Assembly (NCBI RefSeq): GCF_041431135.1
Contig: NZ_CP107799.1
Span: 2,666,001-2,730,000 of the forward strand
Length of the DNA: 64,000 bases
From: Streptomyces sp. NBC_00554
GTDB taxonomy: Bacteria; Actinomycetota; Actinomycetes; Streptomycetales; Streptomycetaceae
Direction: 5' to 3'
Shown here one piece after another: positions 62,840-64,000 of this stretch. The stretch's first letter is position 1. Each line of letters opens with the position of its first letter. Under the pieces are notes generated by a model. That model ran no database searches. It was given only the letters and a program-made list of their open reading frames with translations, and was not told the origin of the DNA. Made by a program: the position numbers and the translations under genes.

Positions 62840-64000
62840 CTACTGCGGCCCCAGGCTGAGGACGCAGTCTTCTCCGGCGCGCAGGGAGAGCGGTCGCGCT
62901 CCGGAGGAAGTCCTGAGATCGATGCGCAGGGTGCGGGCGGGACGGATGACGGCCGTGCGCTCCCCGGGGCTCCACGTCAGGTCGACCTCGGCGCCGAACC
63001 GGGTGCGGACACCGCGCAGTTGGCCGGTCGGGCAGGCCGTGGGGAGCGCCGGGAAGAGGACCAGGCGCTCGGGCGTGGACTGGATGAGCATCTCGATGAG
63101 GACCGCGGGGAGCGTGTGGGCCGCGTCGGCGTTGTAGACGTGGCGGCTGGGGTAGTGGCCGCTCATCAGGGAGACGTGGAAGAAGTCGCCTGCCAGGACG
63201 TTGCCGAGGGCTCCCGCCACCCGGTCGGCGTCGCGAAGCCGGGCCGCCACCAGGGCGTGGTGGAGGTGGCCGTGCGCGGAGTCGTTCTCGGCGCCGCGCA
63301 GTTCGAGGGCGCGATGGGCCGCCGTGGCCAGCTCGGGGGTGTCGTACGGGTTGATCTCGTCGAGCGGCCAGACGCCGTAGAGGTGGCTGAGATGCCGGTG
63401 GTCGTAGGTGTCGTCGAGCCCTGGCCAGGCCCATTCGGCGAGCGCGCCCTCGGCGTTGACGCGGTGCGGCGGCAGCCGGTCGGCGAGCGCGCGCCAGCGT
63501 TCGGCCTCGGGTCCCGGGTGGTAGTCGGCGGCCGTACGCAGGGCGTGGCGGGCCGCGGAGAGGTCCATGGCGGAGTTGAGGGTGACCCAGCTCGCGTTGG
63601 CGGGGCGGTTCTCCGGGGAGTACGAGGGGACGATCACGAGGTGGCCGTGCTTGTCGGTCCGGGTGAGGAAGTCCTCGTAGAAGTACGCCACTTCGGCGAG
63701 CGCGTCGGCCAGTCGCGGGTCGCGTGCGCCGCGGGTCTCGTCGTGGTCCACGAGGGGTTTCAGGAGCCAGTCGGCGCCGGCGGTCCACACATGCAGCGGG
63801 TATTCGCGGCTGAGGTGGTAGATGTGCCCGGACTCGCCGTCGGTGTGTGCGGGGGCGACGACTCCGCGGGTGCCGAAGATCGTCCGGGCGTTCTCGCGCC
63901 AGTCGGCCAACTGGCCGTGCACCAGGGCGGCGTGGGCCTCGGTCACCTCCGGCAGCGCTGCCGCTGCGGCGGAGGCAGTCTGCAGGTTGAGGTTGGCGTC
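62840..64000 (-). CDS. GH95-like alpha-L-fucosidase/galactosidase, C-terminal part
   Basis: The open frame continues past the right window edge, so only about 386 C-terminal residues are seen (the visible N-terminal side reads DANLNLQTASAAAAALPEVT). Features fit the GH95 (alpha/alpha)6 barrel: VPSYSPENRPANASWVTLNS, DLSAARHALRTAAD, DHRHLSHLYGVWPLDEINP and HGHLHHALVAARLRDADRVA, then a C-terminal beta domain. GH95 enzymes remove alpha-1,2-fucose or galactose, which decorate some xyloglucans. The start, signal peptide and catalytic residues upstream cannot be checked. Confidence 0.78.
   Translation of the reverse strand, partial: DANLNLQTASAAAAALPEVTEAHAALVHGQLADWRENARTIFGTRGVVAPAHTDGESGHIYHLSREYPLHVWTAGADWLLKPLVDHDETRGARDPRLADALAEVAYFYEDFLTRTDKHGHLVIVPSYSPENRPANASWVTLNSAMDLSAARHALRTAADYHPGPEAERWRALADRLPPHRVNAEGALAEWAWPGLDDTYDHRHLSHLYGVWPLDEINPYDTPELATAAHRALELRGAENDSAHGHLHHALVAARLRDADRVAGALGNVLAGDFFHVSLMSGHYPSRHVYNADAAHTLPAVLIEMLIQSTPERLVLFPALPTACPTGQLRGVRTRFGAEVDLTWSPGERTAVIRPARTLRIDLRTSSGARPLSLRAGEDCVLSLGPQ

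Overview
The window is a high-GC actinobacterial chromosome segment. Gene content, gene order and style (GTG/TTG starts, 4-nt ATGA/GTGA overlaps, long G/C stems without U-tracts as terminators) point to Streptomyces. All calls come from reading the sequence; no database search was possible.

Layout. 1-4846: the 5' part of a 23S rRNA gene, a tRNA-free spacer, a complete 16S gene and the rrn leader and promoter region, all on the minus strand. 4847-15268: a minus-strand housekeeping block in two runs, thyX-dapA-rnj and rpsO-pnp-M16 protease-dapB-membrane protein, with two small plus-strand membrane-protein genes between them. 15618-26190: a DUF397 gene, a giant Pro-rich MinD/ParA-like ATPase resembling the ESX-1 protein EspI (no other ESX gene is present), and a five-gene peptide-type ABC transporter operon, all on the plus strand. 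26228-38585: the minus-strand translation and transcription core ribF, (large trypsin-like/P-loop NTPase), truB, rbfA, DUF503, infB, ylxR, nusA, rimP. 38840-40856: a plus-strand trio made of a lipoprotein, a ferritin-like DUF4439 protein and a degenerate aminoglycoside-kinase-like protein. 40853-44336: a tightly overlapped five-gene minus-strand operon that looks like a transmembrane electron-transfer chain (ferredoxin, NuoF-like flavoprotein, ferric-reductase-like haem membrane protein, ApbE flavin transferase, Ser-rich anchored protein). 44481-52002: proS, two GNAT genes, ispG, rseP-like protease and dxr. 52189-57489: a secreted lamin-tail-domain protein, a SecA homologue and an acyl-CoA dehydrogenase. 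57725-64000: a LacI-controlled glycoside hydrolase cluster (two secreted GH12, cytoplasmic GH31, GH95-like) best explained as a xyloglucan-degradation locus.

How the parts work together. The core blocks cover ribosome and RNA metabolism (rRNA, IF2, RbfA, RimP, TruB, NusA, PNPase, RNase J, S15), lysine/DAP synthesis (dapA, dapB) and the MEP isoprenoid pathway (dxr, ispG). Accessory units inserted among them are the ABC transporter, the redox operon, the kinase trio and the xyloglucan locus.

Most interesting: (1) the redox operon encodes an ApbE flavin transferase but no recognisable FMN-bind acceptor domain, and its first gene is a membrane-anchored Ser-rich protein ending exactly in S-G-A-S; (2) a 1244-residue protein between ribF and truB has a trypsin-like domain with Ala in place of the nucleophilic Ser, fused to a P-loop NTPase with Arg in place of the Walker A Lys; (3) an orphan EspI-like ATPase with Tyr-Gly-Phe-Pro repeats; (4) a dispersed GC-rich repeat family, one copy of which supplies the C-terminus of ApbE; (5) several short tandem repeats at gene ends and in leaders.
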